Part shown: positions 34,316-43,108 of the stretch, piece by piece
How positions within the stretch are numbered: position 1 is the stretch's first letter
Layout of the letters: the number at the start of each line of letters is the position of its first letter
From: Syntrophomonadaceae bacterium
GTDB lineage: Bacteria; Bacillota; Dethiobacteria; DTU022
Direction of reading: 5' to 3'
Assembly: GCA_007121075.1 (NCBI GenBank)
Contig: SKMK01000035.1
Location: 50,308 to 114,307 of the forward strand
Length of the DNA: 64,000 nt
Notes under the pieces: generated by a model
Told to the model about the DNA's origin: nothing
Seen by the model: the letters and a program-made list of their open reading frames with translations, nothing else
The model's database searches: none
Made by a program: the position numbers and the translations under genes

Positions 34316-35524
34316 ATGACTTTTAACACTATTGAAGAAGCAATCGAAGATTTGAAAGAGGGACGGATGGTTGTCGTGGTCGACGACGAGGACCGGGAGA
34401 ATGAAGGCGACCTGGTCATGGCCGCCTCAAAAGTAACCCCGGAAACAGTCAACTTTATGATCCGCTATGCCCGGGGGCTGGTATGCGCTCCCCTCACTTC
34501 CGAGCGGGTCAAGGAACTTGAACTGCCGCAGATGGTCACCCAAAATACCGATCCCCACTGCACAGCTTTTACCGTGTCCGTGGATGCCGGTTCCTGCACC
34601 ACCGGGATCTCGGCCTACGAGCGGGCCCAGACTATAAAAGCTTTAATTGACCCTGAAACCGAACCGTCCGATCTGAAACGGCCCGGCCACGTTTTCCCCC
34701 TGGAAGCGAAAGATGGAGGTGTTCTGCGCCGCGCCGGCCACACTGAGGCGGCGGTGGACTTGTCCGTTTTGGCCGGGCAGGGGCCGGCGGGAGCAATCTG
34801 CGAAATTATCAATGAAGACGGCAGTATGGCCCGTTTGCCCCAGTTGACCGAGTTTTGCAAGGAGCACGGGCTGAAGCTGATCAGCATTGCCGACCTGATC
34901 AATTACCGGATTAAGAAAGAGAAACTGGTCTGGCGTTCGGCGACGGCCGAAATGCCCACGGCATACGGTAATTTTAAGATGATCACCTACAACAACAATA
35001 TCGATCACCTGATCCACATGGCCCTGGTGATGGGCGAAATCGATCCTGAGGAACCGATCATGGTCAGGGTCCATTCCGAATGTATGACCGGTGACGTTTT
35101 TTCATCCCTGCGCTGCGACTGCGGCAACCAGCTCCGCCAGGCCATGAAAAAAATTGCCGAGGAAGGCAAAGGGGTGCTGGTTTACATGCGCCAGGAAGGC
35201 CGGGGGATCGGCCTGGCCAATAAAATCCGGGCCTATGAACTGCAAGATCGGGGCAAGGATACCGTTGAAGCCAACGAAGAACTGGGGTTTGCTCCCGATC
35301 TGCGCGACTACGGAATTGGAGCGCAGATCCTGGTCGATCTGGGCCTGAAAAATATCCTTCTTTTAACCAACAACCCGCGCAAGATCAAAGGACTTGAAGG
35401 TTACGACCTGAATATTGTCGAAAGAATACCTTTGGAAATTGAGCCGTGCCAGTATAACTGCAGTTACCTGTCCACCAAAAAGACCAAGCTCGGCCATATT
35501 CTGGACCTGGCCGGGGATTTTTAA
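34316..35524 (+). CDS. ribBA: Bifunctional DHBP synthase/GTP cyclohydrolase II
   Basis: Supplies both riboflavin precursors; 402 residues. The N-terminal 3,4-dihydroxy-2-butanone-4-phosphate synthase shows [25 protein letters not shown] and [11 protein letters not shown]. The C-terminal GTP cyclohydrolase II shows the zinc cluster [33 protein letters not shown] and [12 protein letters not shown] 34316 follows TAGGAGTG. Confidence 0.97.
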   Translation: MTFNTIEEAIEDLKEGRMVVVVDDEDRENEGDLVMAASKVTPETVNFMIRYARGLVCAPLTSERVKELELPQMVTQNTDPHCTAFTVSVDAGSCTTGISAYERAQTIKALIDPETEPSDLKRPGHVFPLEAKDGGVLRRAGHTEAAVDLSVLAGQGPAGAICEIINEDGSMARLPQLTEFCKEHGLKLISIADLINYRIKKEKLVWRSATAEMPTAYGNFKMITYNNNIDHLIHMALVMGEIDPEEPIMVRVHSECMTGDVFSSLRCDCGNQLRQAMKKIAEEGKGVLVYMRQEGRGIGLANKIRAYELQDRGKDTVEANEELGFAPDLRDYGIGAQILVDLGLKNILLLTNNPRKIKGLEGYDLNIVERIPLEIEPCQYNCSYLSTKKTKLGHILDLAGDF

Positions 35525-35548
35525 AATCAAGCTCTGGGAGGGAATACT

Positions 35549-36022
35549 TTGAAAACCTATGAAGGAAAGCTGATTGCCCGCGACTACCGCTTTGCCATTA
35601 TTGTCAGCCGGTTCAACGAGTTTATTTCAGGGCACCTGTTAAGCGGCGCCCTGGACTGCCTCAAACGGCACGAAGCAGATCAAGATAAAATAGAAATTAT
35701 CTGGGTCCCCGGCTCGTTTGAAATCCCCCTGGCTGCGCTGAAGGCGGCGAAAAGCAGCCGCTATGATGCCGTTGTCTGTCTGGGCGCGGTTATCCGCGGG
35801 TCCACTCCGCACTTTGATTACGTAGCTTCGGAAGTGACCAAGGGTATTGCCAATGTGGGCCTTGAAACCGCTACCCCGGTGATACTCGGGGTGATTACTA
35901 CCGACACCCTGGAACAGGCCATAGAGCGGGCCGGCAGCAAAGCCGGCAATAAAGGCTGGCAGGCCGCTGCCTCGGCGATTGAAATGGCTGATCTCAGCAG
36001 CCAGCTTAATTTCTCCAGTTAA
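35549..36022 (+). CDS. ribH: 6,7-dimethyl-8-ribityllumazine synthase
   Basis: Condenses the two branch products to lumazine; 157 residues. Signatures are [24 protein letters not shown] and [19 protein letters not shown], including the catalytic histidine. It starts at TTG 35549 after GGGAGGG. Last gene of ribD-ribE-ribBA-ribH; polA follows after 29 bp without a recognisable terminator, so readthrough into polA is possible. Confidence 0.97.
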   Translation: MKTYEGKLIARDYRFAIIVSRFNEFISGHLLSGALDCLKRHEADQDKIEIIWVPGSFEIPLAALKAAKSSRYDAVVCLGAVIRGSTPHFDYVASEVTKGIANVGLETATPVILGVITTDTLEQAIERAGSKAGNKGWQAAASAIEMADLSSQLNFSS

Positions 36023-36051
36023 ACATTGCCCTGATTGAAGGAGCCGAACCG

Positions 36052-38745
36052 TTGACGAATTCATCAAAAGAAAAAATAGTAATAATTGACGGAAACAGCC
36101 TGCTCTACAGGGCTTTTTATGCCCTGCCCCTGCTCCAAAACCGCCGCGGTGAACACACCAACGCGGTTTATGGTTTTACAAACATGTTATTAAAATTGAT
36201 CGATGAAGAAAACCCCGATTATATTGCCGTGGCCTTCGACCCCCCGAAGCCGACTTTCCGGTCCCGTATTGACGGGTCATATAAAGCCCAGCGGGAAAAA
36301 GCCCCACCGGAACTGGGCGAACAAATCCTGCGTACCCACCAGATTTTGGAGGCAATGCGCATTCCCGTCTTCGAAGTTGAAGACTTTGAAGCAGACGATG
36401 TGATCGGTACCCTGGCCGACCAGTTCACGGATAAGGGCCATGAAGTGACCATTGTGTCAGGGGATGCCGATCTTCTCCAGATGTTAGGTGACCGGGTAAC
36501 CGTGATGATGACCAAAAAGGGGATTACCCAAATGGAGCGTTATGACAGGGAGCGATTAAAGGAAGAGTACGGACTGGAACCCCGGCAGATCATCGATTAC
36601 AAGGCCCTGAAAGGCGATTCTTCGGACAATATCCCCGGTGTGCCTGGAATTGGCGAAAAGACCGCCCGCAGTTTAATCGAAGAGTATGATACGCTGGATA
36701 ATATTTATGACAATATTGGCCGGCTGAAAAAGAAAACCGCCGCCAACCTCAAGGATTACCGGGACCAGCTGTATACCGGCCGGGAGCTGGTAACCCTGCG
36801 CCGCGATGTCCCTTTTGACATTGACTGGGAGCAGTGCCGCTACCGGGAACCGGACTATGAAAGCCTGGTTGCACTGTTTAACGAGCTTGAATTCAAGAGC
36901 CTGGTCAAGAAGTTACGCCAGGCTGGCGGGCAGGTTCCCGGATCTGAAAACAGCTTTAGAGCCGGAATCGAAGGATCAAGCGGCCAGGGTAAGCATATTG
37001 AAACCCTGGAAGAGCTGAAAAAGATTTTGGACGGACTCCAGGCCGGCAAAACCGCAGCCCTGCTGTTTGAACGATATGCAGGCCGGCCCTGCTGGAAACA
37101 GCCGGTCCGGAACCTGGCCCTGGCCGTGGAAGGAGATAAAAGCTATTATCTCGATCCCCAGGCCTTTGGGGAAAAGGAACAAGAAATCTGGGGAGCCCTG
37201 GCCGGCTGCGCCCGGAGGGATATTAAGTTCCTGGTCCACAACCTCAAGCAGTATTACCACCTTTTTGAGGGCTGCGAATTGAGTGCGCCCGAGTGCGCAT
37301 TTGACACGGAACTGGCCGCCTACCTGTCCGACCCGGCCCGGGGTGGTTATGATTTGCCTTCCCTGCTCCAGTTTTATCTCGGCCTGGACGTCGACACCGG
37401 GGAAGGAAAAAATGAAGAATTTGATATCAAATGGCGAGGACCGGAACTGGCCGCCCGCACCGAAGCCCTGTTCGAGCTTCACAGCTGCCTGCAGGAAGAA
37501 CTTAAAGAGCAGGAGCTCGAGGGCCTGCTCCGGGAGCTTGAAATGCCCCTGGCCGCGGTGCTGTGCCGGATGGAGCGCCGGGGTATTACCATTGATACCG
37601 GTTACCTGCGCGACCTGTCGGCTGAAATTTGCAACCGCCTCGAGGAGTTGGAAAACAAGATCTACAGCCTGGCCGGCGAAGAATTTAACCTTAATTCGCC
37701 CCAGCAGCTCTCCCGGATCCTCTTTGACAAATTGCAGCTGCCAGAGATCCGCAAAACCAAGACCGGCCGCTCTACCGATGCCCGGGTCCTGGAAGAGCTG
37801 GCCTACCAGCATGAAATAGCGGCTCTGCTTTTGCACTACCGCCAGCTGAGCAAGCTGGAAGGGACCTACCTTTCCGGCCTGATCGACCTGGTGGACGAAG
37901 AAGAAAATAAATTATACACCAATCTAAACCAGACCGTCACCGCTACAGGGCGCCTGAGCAGCAGTGACCCGAACCTGCAAAACATTCCTGTCCGCCTGGA
38001 AGAGGGCCGGCGGATCAGGCGCGCCTTTATACCTTCCGGTAAGGATAAAATTTTATTTGCTGCCGACTATTCGCAGGTGGAGCTGCGGATCCTGGCCCAC
38101 CTCTCGCAGGATCCGATCCTGATCGAAGCTTTTGAAACCGGGCAGGACATTCACCGCCGCACCGCGTCCGAGGTCAATAACATCCCCCTTGATGAAGTTA
38201 CCCCTTCGATGCGGGAAAAAGCCAAGGCGGTCAACTTTGGGATCATTTACGGTTCAAGCGATTACGGCCTGGCCCAGAACCTTAAGATCCAGCGCTCCGA
38301 GGCCAAGGCCTACATGGACGGCTATTTTGAACGCTACCGGGGTGTTAAGCAATACATGGAAGCAATTATCGATCAGACCCGGGAGCAGGGATACGTGACC
38401 ACCATTTTGAACCGCCGCCGCTACCTCCCCGAAATCAGTTCTTCCAACCACAACCAGCGCAGCTTTGCCGAGCGGATGGCCTTGAACACCCCTATCCAGG
38501 GCTCTGCCGCCGATATTATCAAGCTGGCCATGTTGAAAATTGACCGGATCATCAGGGAAGGTGGTTTTAGTGCTGCCATGCTGCTGCAGATCCACGACGA
38601 ACTGCTTTTTGAAATTAAAGAAGATGAATTGAACTTTTTCGCTCCCATGATACAGCGTGAAATGGAAGAGGCTTACTCGCTCTCAGTCCCCCTGCAGGTG
38701 GACCTGAAGTGGGGAACCAGCTGGGAAGAGCTGAAACAGCTTTAA
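36052..38745 (+). CDS. polA: DNA polymerase I
   Basis: Repair and Okazaki-processing polymerase; 897 residues. The 5' nuclease domain (about 1-290) has FEADDVIGTLAD, VSGDADLLQML and KGDSSDNIPGVPGIGEKTA. The polymerase domain has motif A AADYSQVELRILAHLS, motif B KAKAVNFGIIYGSSDYG and motif C QIHDELLFE. The central 3'-5' exonuclease domain looks inactive: where E. coli has FDTET this protein reads ALLFERY, and the ExoIII Tyr-x3-Asp is not found. It starts at TTG 36052 after GAAGGAG, 29 bp behind ribH. Confidence 0.96.
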   Translation: MTNSSKEKIVIIDGNSLLYRAFYALPLLQNRRGEHTNAVYGFTNMLLKLIDEENPDYIAVAFDPPKPTFRSRIDGSYKAQREKAPPELGEQILRTHQILEAMRIPVFEVEDFEADDVIGTLADQFTDKGHEVTIVSGDADLLQMLGDRVTVMMTKKGITQMERYDRERLKEEYGLEPRQIIDYKALKGDSSDNIPGVPGIGEKTARSLIEEYDTLDNIYDNIGRLKKKTAANLKDYRDQLYTGRELVTLRRDVPFDIDWEQCRYREPDYESLVALFNELEFKSLVKKLRQAGGQVPGSENSFRAGIEGSSGQGKHIETLEELKKILDGLQAGKTAALLFERYAGRPCWKQPVRNLALAVEGDKSYYLDPQAFGEKEQEIWGALAGCARRDIKFLVHNLKQYYHLFEGCELSAPECAFDTELAAYLSDPARGGYDLPSLLQFYLGLDVDTGEGKNEEFDIKWRGPELAARTEALFELHSCLQEELKEQELEGLLRELEMPLAAVLCRMERRGITIDTGYLRDLSAEICNRLEELENKIYSLAGEEFNLNSPQQLSRILFDKLQLPEIRKTKTGRSTDARVLEELAYQHEIAALLLHYRQLSKLEGTYLSGLIDLVDEEENKLYTNLNQTVTATGRLSSSDPNLQNIPVRLEEGRRIRRAFIPSGKDKILFAADYSQVELRILAHLSQDPILIEAFETGQDIHRRTASEVNNIPLDEVTPSMREKAKAVNFGIIYGSSDYGLAQNLKIQRSEAKAYMDGYFERYRGVKQYMEAIIDQTREQGYVTTILNRRRYLPEISSSNHNQRSFAERMALNTPIQGSAADIIKLAMLKIDRIIREGGFSAAMLLQIHDELLFEIKEDELNFFAPMIQREMEEAYSLSVPLQVDLKWGTSWEELKQL

Positions 38746-38829
38746 GCTGTTCGCCGTTAAATATAACGCTGTGGCGGGCCATTTTACCACCATGCAGCTT
38801 ATTTACTTTACTAATCGGGAGAACCAGCG

Positions 38830-39651
38830 ATGCCGGAATTACCAGAAGTGGAAGTGATCCGCCGGGAACTGGAGCCGCTGTTAAAGGCCAGAGAATTTGC
38901 AGAACCTCTCCTGCACATGCCCTCCACGATCGCCCACCCCGGGCCGGAGGAGTTCGCTGCCTTTTTACCGGGCCGGAAGGTGGACAACCTTGGCCGCCGG
39001 GGTAAATACCTGCTTATTTACCTGGACCGGGGCATTTTAACGGTCCATCTGCGGATGACCGGGAACCTGTTTTATGCTGCTGATGGAAAAGCCAGGGAGG
39101 AGCGGTTCCTGCGCCTGTCACTTCCCTTTACCGACGGCACGGCGCTCCATTTTTCCGACATGCGCCGCTTTGGAAGGTTGTGGTTGACCGAAACCGAAGC
39201 GGAGCTGCAGTCGCTGGTCTTGAACCGGGTCGGCCCTGACATTTTAACCGATTTAGGGCGGGAAGATTTCCTGGAGCTGCTCGGCAAGAGAGGGCACAGC
39301 CGCCTCAAGCACCTGCTTTTAGACCAGGGTTTTGCCGCCGGGATGGGTAATATCTATACCGACGAATGCCTTTTCCGCAGCGGGATTAACCCCAACCGCC
39401 GGGTTATTGATTTGAAAGAAGGGGAGTCGGAAAAGCTCTACCGGGCGATCCGGGAAGTGTTGGCCGAAGGTATTGAGCACGGGGGAACCACTTTTCGCGA
39501 TTACCGCAATTCCAGGGGTGCCCTGGGCAATTTCCAGTCCCGGCTTTTGGTGTACGGGCGCAAAGACGAGTGCTGCCGTTGCGGCACTCCTATTGAAAAG
39601 ACCAGGGTTGCCGGCAGGGGCACTTACTACTGCCCCCGCTGCCAGAAATAG
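38830..39651 (+). CDS. mutM: Formamidopyrimidine-DNA glycosylase
   Basis: Excises oxidised purines such as 8-oxoguanine; 273 residues. The N-terminal PELPEVEVIRRELEPLL supplies the catalytic proline and glutamates. LGRRGKYLL contains the beta-lysine region, GMGNIYTDECLF the helix-two-turn-helix, and the zinc finger is CCRCGTPIEKTRVAGRGTYY followed by CPRCQ. polA-mutM-coaE is a common Firmicutes arrangement. Confidence 0.97.
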   Translation: MPELPEVEVIRRELEPLLKAREFAEPLLHMPSTIAHPGPEEFAAFLPGRKVDNLGRRGKYLLIYLDRGILTVHLRMTGNLFYAADGKAREERFLRLSLPFTDGTALHFSDMRRFGRLWLTETEAELQSLVLNRVGPDILTDLGREDFLELLGKRGHSRLKHLLLDQGFAAGMGNIYTDECLFRSGINPNRRVIDLKEGESEKLYRAIREVLAEGIEHGGTTFRDYRNSRGALGNFQSRLLVYGRKDECCRCGTPIEKTRVAGRGTYYCPRCQK

Positions 39652-39695
39652 CAGCGACCGGCCCTATAATAACCATACGGGGAGTTTTTTTTGGT

Positions 39696-40307
39696 ATGTT
39701 AATCATTGGTCTAACCGGGGGGATTGCCTCGGGAAAAAGCACGGTGGCTAAAATGCTGGTGGAAAAAGGAGCCTATCTCCTCGATGCCGATCAGCTGGCC
39801 CGGGAAGCGGTTGAGCCGGGCCGTCCGGCCTGGCAGGAGATTGTGGGGTGGTTGGGGGAATCAGTCCTTTTACCCGACCGGAACGTGGACCGGGCCAAAC
39901 TGGGCTCTATCGTATTCAACGATCGCCGCAAGCTGGAAAAGCTGAATAAAATAGTCCATCCCTGGGTCGGTTCCCGCTTCATGGAACGGTCCAGAGAAAT
40001 TGAGGCCAAAGATCCCCGGGCAGTTGTGGTTTACGATATCCCGCTTCTAATCGAGGCGGGAATGCAAAAAATGGTCGACCTGGTCCTGCTCGTTTACGTC
40101 CCCCGTGAAACTCAGCTTAAACGCCTTCAGGAGCGGGACAGGATCAGCCGGGCTGAAGCTGAAGCCAGGCTGAGGGCCCAAAAACCGCTGGAAGAGAAAA
40201 AAAAGCGGGCCGATGTTATAATCGACAACAGCGGCACAATCGCTGAAACCGCCCGCCAGGTGGAACATTTCTGGGCTGGCCTGGGGGAAAAGCAAGGTTT
40301 TACTTAA
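39696..40307 (+). CDS. coaE: Dephospho-CoA kinase
   Basis: Last step of coenzyme A synthesis; 203 residues. P-loop GLTGGIASGKSTVAKML, DADQLAREA, the CoA-binding HPWVGSRF and the lid YVPRETQLKRLQERD are as expected. ATG 39696 is 44 bp after mutM. Confidence 0.96.
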   Translation: MLIIGLTGGIASGKSTVAKMLVEKGAYLLDADQLAREAVEPGRPAWQEIVGWLGESVLLPDRNVDRAKLGSIVFNDRRKLEKLNKIVHPWVGSRFMERSREIEAKDPRAVVVYDIPLLIEAGMQKMVDLVLLVYVPRETQLKRLQERDRISRAEAEARLRAQKPLEEKKKRADVIIDNSGTIAETARQVEHFWAGLGEKQGFT

Positions 40308-40405
40308 CTTCCGGGGTTATCCTTCCGTAATATTGGAAAGACCCTGGCCGTCCTGATCGCGGATCGGGCAATATTTGAGGTTATGGATGGAGGATTGACT
40401 TCTAG

Positions 40406-41329
40406 ATGCGGGTTAGCGCCATATCTCTGGCCGAGATCAATTTAGAAAACCTGAGCCGGTACCGGGCCGATCTTTCAGGGCTCCTTGATACATTAAGCCC
40501 GGACCTGGCCGTCCTTCCCGCCTACAGCGCCCTGGCCCTGGGCCTGGGAACGGGAGCTTTTATGCCGGGGCCTGATTTTGGGGCTACCTTTTATATTTAT
40601 TCCGCCGACAACGAGGGCTGGAACGATATATTTTTAGATCTTCACGCGGACCTGGCCCGTGAAAAAGGCCTTTACCTGGCCGCGGGGACCACGGTGGAAA
40701 GAAAAGGAAATTCCTACTACCACACCGCTTACTGCTTCGATCCGGCCGGGGAGCTGTGCTGCCGGCAGAGGCAGACCCACCTGAGCCAAATTGAGCGCGA
40801 GTATGATTTTAGCAGGGGTGAAGTGCTCGATATTTTCGAGCTTGAAGGCCCGGGCGGAAAACCTTACCGGGCCGGGTTGATTGTCGGCAACGATGCCCGT
40901 CACCCTGAAGTGGGCCGGATTTTAGCCCTGCGCGGGGCGGACCTGGTGCTGCACAGCGGGGCCCTCGAGGCCGGCCCCAATTGCTGGGCCCAGGCAGCCG
41001 GGATGTGGTCCCAGGTTCAGCAGAACCAGTTTTTTGCCGTAGAAGCCCAGCTTTGCGGCAGAATGGAAGGGCTGCCCTTTGAAGCCGCTTCGGCGGTGCT
41101 CGCCCCCTGTGAAATTACCCCCGGGAAAAGCGGTTACCTGGCCCGCGGCTACCCGCAAACCCCTGCAGTGACCGCCGGGCTGGATGAAGAAGCCCGGCAA
41201 GAAATAAAAAATAATTATCCTGTCCTGGAGCTGCTCAACCGGGGTGCATTTTCAGATCTGGTGAACTTCTATAACGACCCGGAAGAGGACCGGGAGACGG
41301 AGCGGATGTATGGATTTAAACGTTATTAA
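40406..41329 (+). CDS. Nitrilase-superfamily protein lacking the catalytic triad
   Basis: 307 residues with the alpha-beta-beta-alpha fold pattern of carbon-nitrogen hydrolases, but none of the Glu-Lys-Cys triad. The Glu position reads Ala39 (AVLPAYSAL instead of xFPEY), the Lys position Gln123 (RQRQTHLSQIE), and the Cys position Gly161 (GLIVGNDARHPEV instead of xxICYDxRxPE). Surrounding residues such as THL, the Glu in QIERE and DARHPEV remain recognisable, so it is an intact pseudoenzyme rather than decayed DNA. Its end overlaps the start of a second nitrilase-like gene, this one with the triad, by 20 bp. It may be a regulatory or structural partner. ATG 40406 is fixed by an in-frame stop directly upstream. 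Confidence 0.82.
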   Translation: MRVSAISLAEINLENLSRYRADLSGLLDTLSPDLAVLPAYSALALGLGTGAFMPGPDFGATFYIYSADNEGWNDIFLDLHADLAREKGLYLAAGTTVERKGNSYYHTAYCFDPAGELCCRQRQTHLSQIEREYDFSRGEVLDIFELEGPGGKPYRAGLIVGNDARHPEVGRILALRGADLVLHSGALEAGPNCWAQAAGMWSQVQQNQFFAVEAQLCGRMEGLPFEAASAVLAPCEITPGKSGYLARGYPQTPAVTAGLDEEARQEIKNNYPVLELLNRGAFSDLVNFYNDPEEDRETERMYGFKRY

Positions 41330-42380
41330 GCAAAAACTGTTTCGATTGTACCTGGCCTGGATCTGCCGTCCGTACCGCGTAAAAAAACACCTGAAAAGCT
41401 CCCTGCCAGCCGGGCGTAAACCGGCCCCGGTTAACCGGCGCCGGATCAGGGCCGCCGCCCTTCAGCTTGAATTTAAATTGGTTAAAAATCCCCTCGATTA
41501 TGTCGATGAAATGCACCGTCAGGTAGCAAAAGCAGCAGCCAAAGGGACCCAGGTGGTGGTGTTCCCGGAGTACAACAGCCTGCCGCTCCTGGGGTTGCTG
41601 CCGGGTAGTGGGGAGCTGGAAGAAAGAGCTCAAAAAAGCGCAGAAGGGGAGAAAGACACCGGCAATGGTATTGACCTGGAAGTGTTGCTGCCGGACCTGT
41701 TCCGCTACATGAGCCCGGTGGTTCAGCCCCTGGTGCATGCGCTATTTTCAAGCCTGGCTGAGGCCTACGGCCTCTATATCATGGCTGGCAGCCATACTCT
41801 CACTGAAAACGGGGACCTGGTGAACCGGGCCTATCTTTACGATCCTTCCGGAAAACTAAAAGGCGCGCAGGACAAGGTGAACCTGCTGCCGCGAGAAACA
41901 ACCTGGAATATTAAAAGAGGTTCAACTTTTTCGGTTTTTAAAACCCCACTGGGCAATCTCGGCCTTCCGGTTTGCATGGATGCTACCTATTACGAAACTT
42001 TTAGGGCCTTGGAGCTGGCCGGAGCCGACATAGCGTTGCTCCCGATTGCCGACCCCCAGGAATACAATTTCTGGCTGGCTTTGCGGGGCATATGGCCCCG
42101 GGTGCAGGAAAGCCCTCTCTATGGTATAAAAGGGGCCCTGGTGGGAAATATGGCCGGATTTATTTTCACCGGCCGGGCCGGTATTTTTGCGCCCCTGGAG
42201 CTAACGCCCGCCGGTGACGGGGTCCTGGACGAGGTCGAACCGTGCGACCGGGAAGCGATGGCCGTGGCCGATCTTGATCTCGAAGCCCTTCACGCCCTGC
42301 GCGCGGATCATCCCTGGCGCGACCAGAATTTGGCCCTCTACCGCCGTTATTTCCCGGAAATCTATGGTTCTCAAATATAA
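41310..42380 (+). CDS. Nitrilase-superfamily amidohydrolase with intact triad
   Basis: 356 residues. The N-terminal about 45 residues are very basic and lack a clear signal peptide. The carbon-nitrogen hydrolase domain has Glu87 (VVVFPEYNSL), Lys189 (GAQDKVNLLP) and Cys222 (GLPVCMDATYYE). An insertion of about 40 residues after the Glu loop (residues about 98-140) is unlike compact omega-amidase-type members. The substrate cannot be told. It overlaps the upstream triad-less paralogue by 20 bp, so the two are certainly cotranscribed and probably made in fixed proportion. Confidence 0.85.
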   Translation: MDLNVIKQKLFRLYLAWICRPYRVKKHLKSSLPAGRKPAPVNRRRIRAAALQLEFKLVKNPLDYVDEMHRQVAKAAAKGTQVVVFPEYNSLPLLGLLPGSGELEERAQKSAEGEKDTGNGIDLEVLLPDLFRYMSPVVQPLVHALFSSLAEAYGLYIMAGSHTLTENGDLVNRAYLYDPSGKLKGAQDKVNLLPRETTWNIKRGSTFSVFKTPLGNLGLPVCMDATYYETFRALELAGADIALLPIADPQEYNFWLALRGIWPRVQESPLYGIKGALVGNMAGFIFTGRAGIFAPLELTPAGDGVLDEVEPCDREAMAVADLDLEALHALRADHPWRDQNLALYRRYFPEIYGSQI

Positions 42381-42487
42381 ACCGGGGCAAACAAACGGCT
42401 GCCAACCTACAACCGCCTTCCAAAGCGCTATTAATATGCAGAAAAGAATTCCTCATGGCGGATCTGCTCAATGCCAGGAATAACTTT

Positions 42488-42527
42488 TAGCCCCGCCAAA
42501 ATAGCAACTGGATGCGGGGCTATTTAA
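42488..42527 (+). terminator. Terminator after nitrilase pair
   Basis: TAGCCCCGC (42488-42496) pairs with GCGGGGCTA (42514-42522), followed by TTTAAT; on the minus strand the stem is followed by AAAGTT, so it serves the plus-strand operon and possibly the converging YbaK gene. Confidence 0.75.
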
Positions 42528-42544
42528 TATGCCCACCGTACTGG

Positions 42545-43021
42545 TTATTCTTTTGCGATATCCACATAAGTGCCCCCGGTAACTTCGGGCAGCAGCTGTG
42601 AGGATATTGGTAGCAGGGAATGGGAAGTCCCGGCCGAGGTGTAAACCACGTCAAAACGCTGCATGGAGCGGTCCAGGAAGATGGGGACGCTGTCATCGAT
42701 GTCAAAAGGGCAGACTCCACCGACGGGGTAGCCGGTTATCTTTTCAACCTCATCCGGCCTGGCGATTTTGGCTTTACCCCCGCCGAGCAGGGCCTTGACC
42801 TTTTTATCGCTGATTTTAATATCGCCCGCGGCTACAAACAACCCGTACTTGTCCCCGCAGCGAAACAGGATCGATTTGGCGATCTGCCCCAGCTCCACGT
42901 TCAAGGTTTCCGCCGCTTCGGCCGATGTTTTGGTGGTTTTTTCATGCTCCACCGGGGCCAGATCCGGATCAAATTTTTGCAGGTACTTTTTGGCCCTTTC
43001 CAGGGCCGGTTTGTCGCCCAT
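42545..43021 (-). CDS. YbaK/ProRS-editing-domain aminoacyl-tRNA deacylase
   Basis: 158-residue free-standing editing domain. ELGQIAKSILFRC, GDIKISDKKVKALLGG, ARPDEVEKITGYPVGGVCPF and VPIFLDRSMQRFDVVYTSAGT match the YbaK/ProX family, which hydrolyses mischarged Cys-, Ala- or similar tRNAs. ATG 43021 follows GAGGTGAT on the minus strand; an in-frame GTG at 43030 overlaps that site. Which amino acid it clears cannot be determined here. Confidence 0.9.
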   Translation of the reverse strand: MGDKPALERAKKYLQKFDPDLAPVEHEKTTKTSAEAAETLNVELGQIAKSILFRCGDKYGLFVAAGDIKISDKKVKALLGGGKAKIARPDEVEKITGYPVGGVCPFDIDDSVPIFLDRSMQRFDVVYTSAGTSHSLLPISSQLLPEVTGGTYVDIAKE

Positions 43022-43108
43022 TGTTATCACCTCATCACTGATTTTGCGAAAAGAACAGGCCTTTTTGCTGCCTTTTGCGGTCCCCAGTAACCGGTTGTTC
43101 CACGCCTT

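Noticed and set aside
36976..37836. Minus-strand open frame antisense to polA
   Set aside because: Shadow of polA; no family resemblance and no start signal.
40406..41329. First nitrilase-like gene as a decaying pseudogene
   Set aside because: The frame is intact over 307 codons, the fold motifs are kept, and it overlaps an apparently functional downstream gene; pseudoenzyme fits better.
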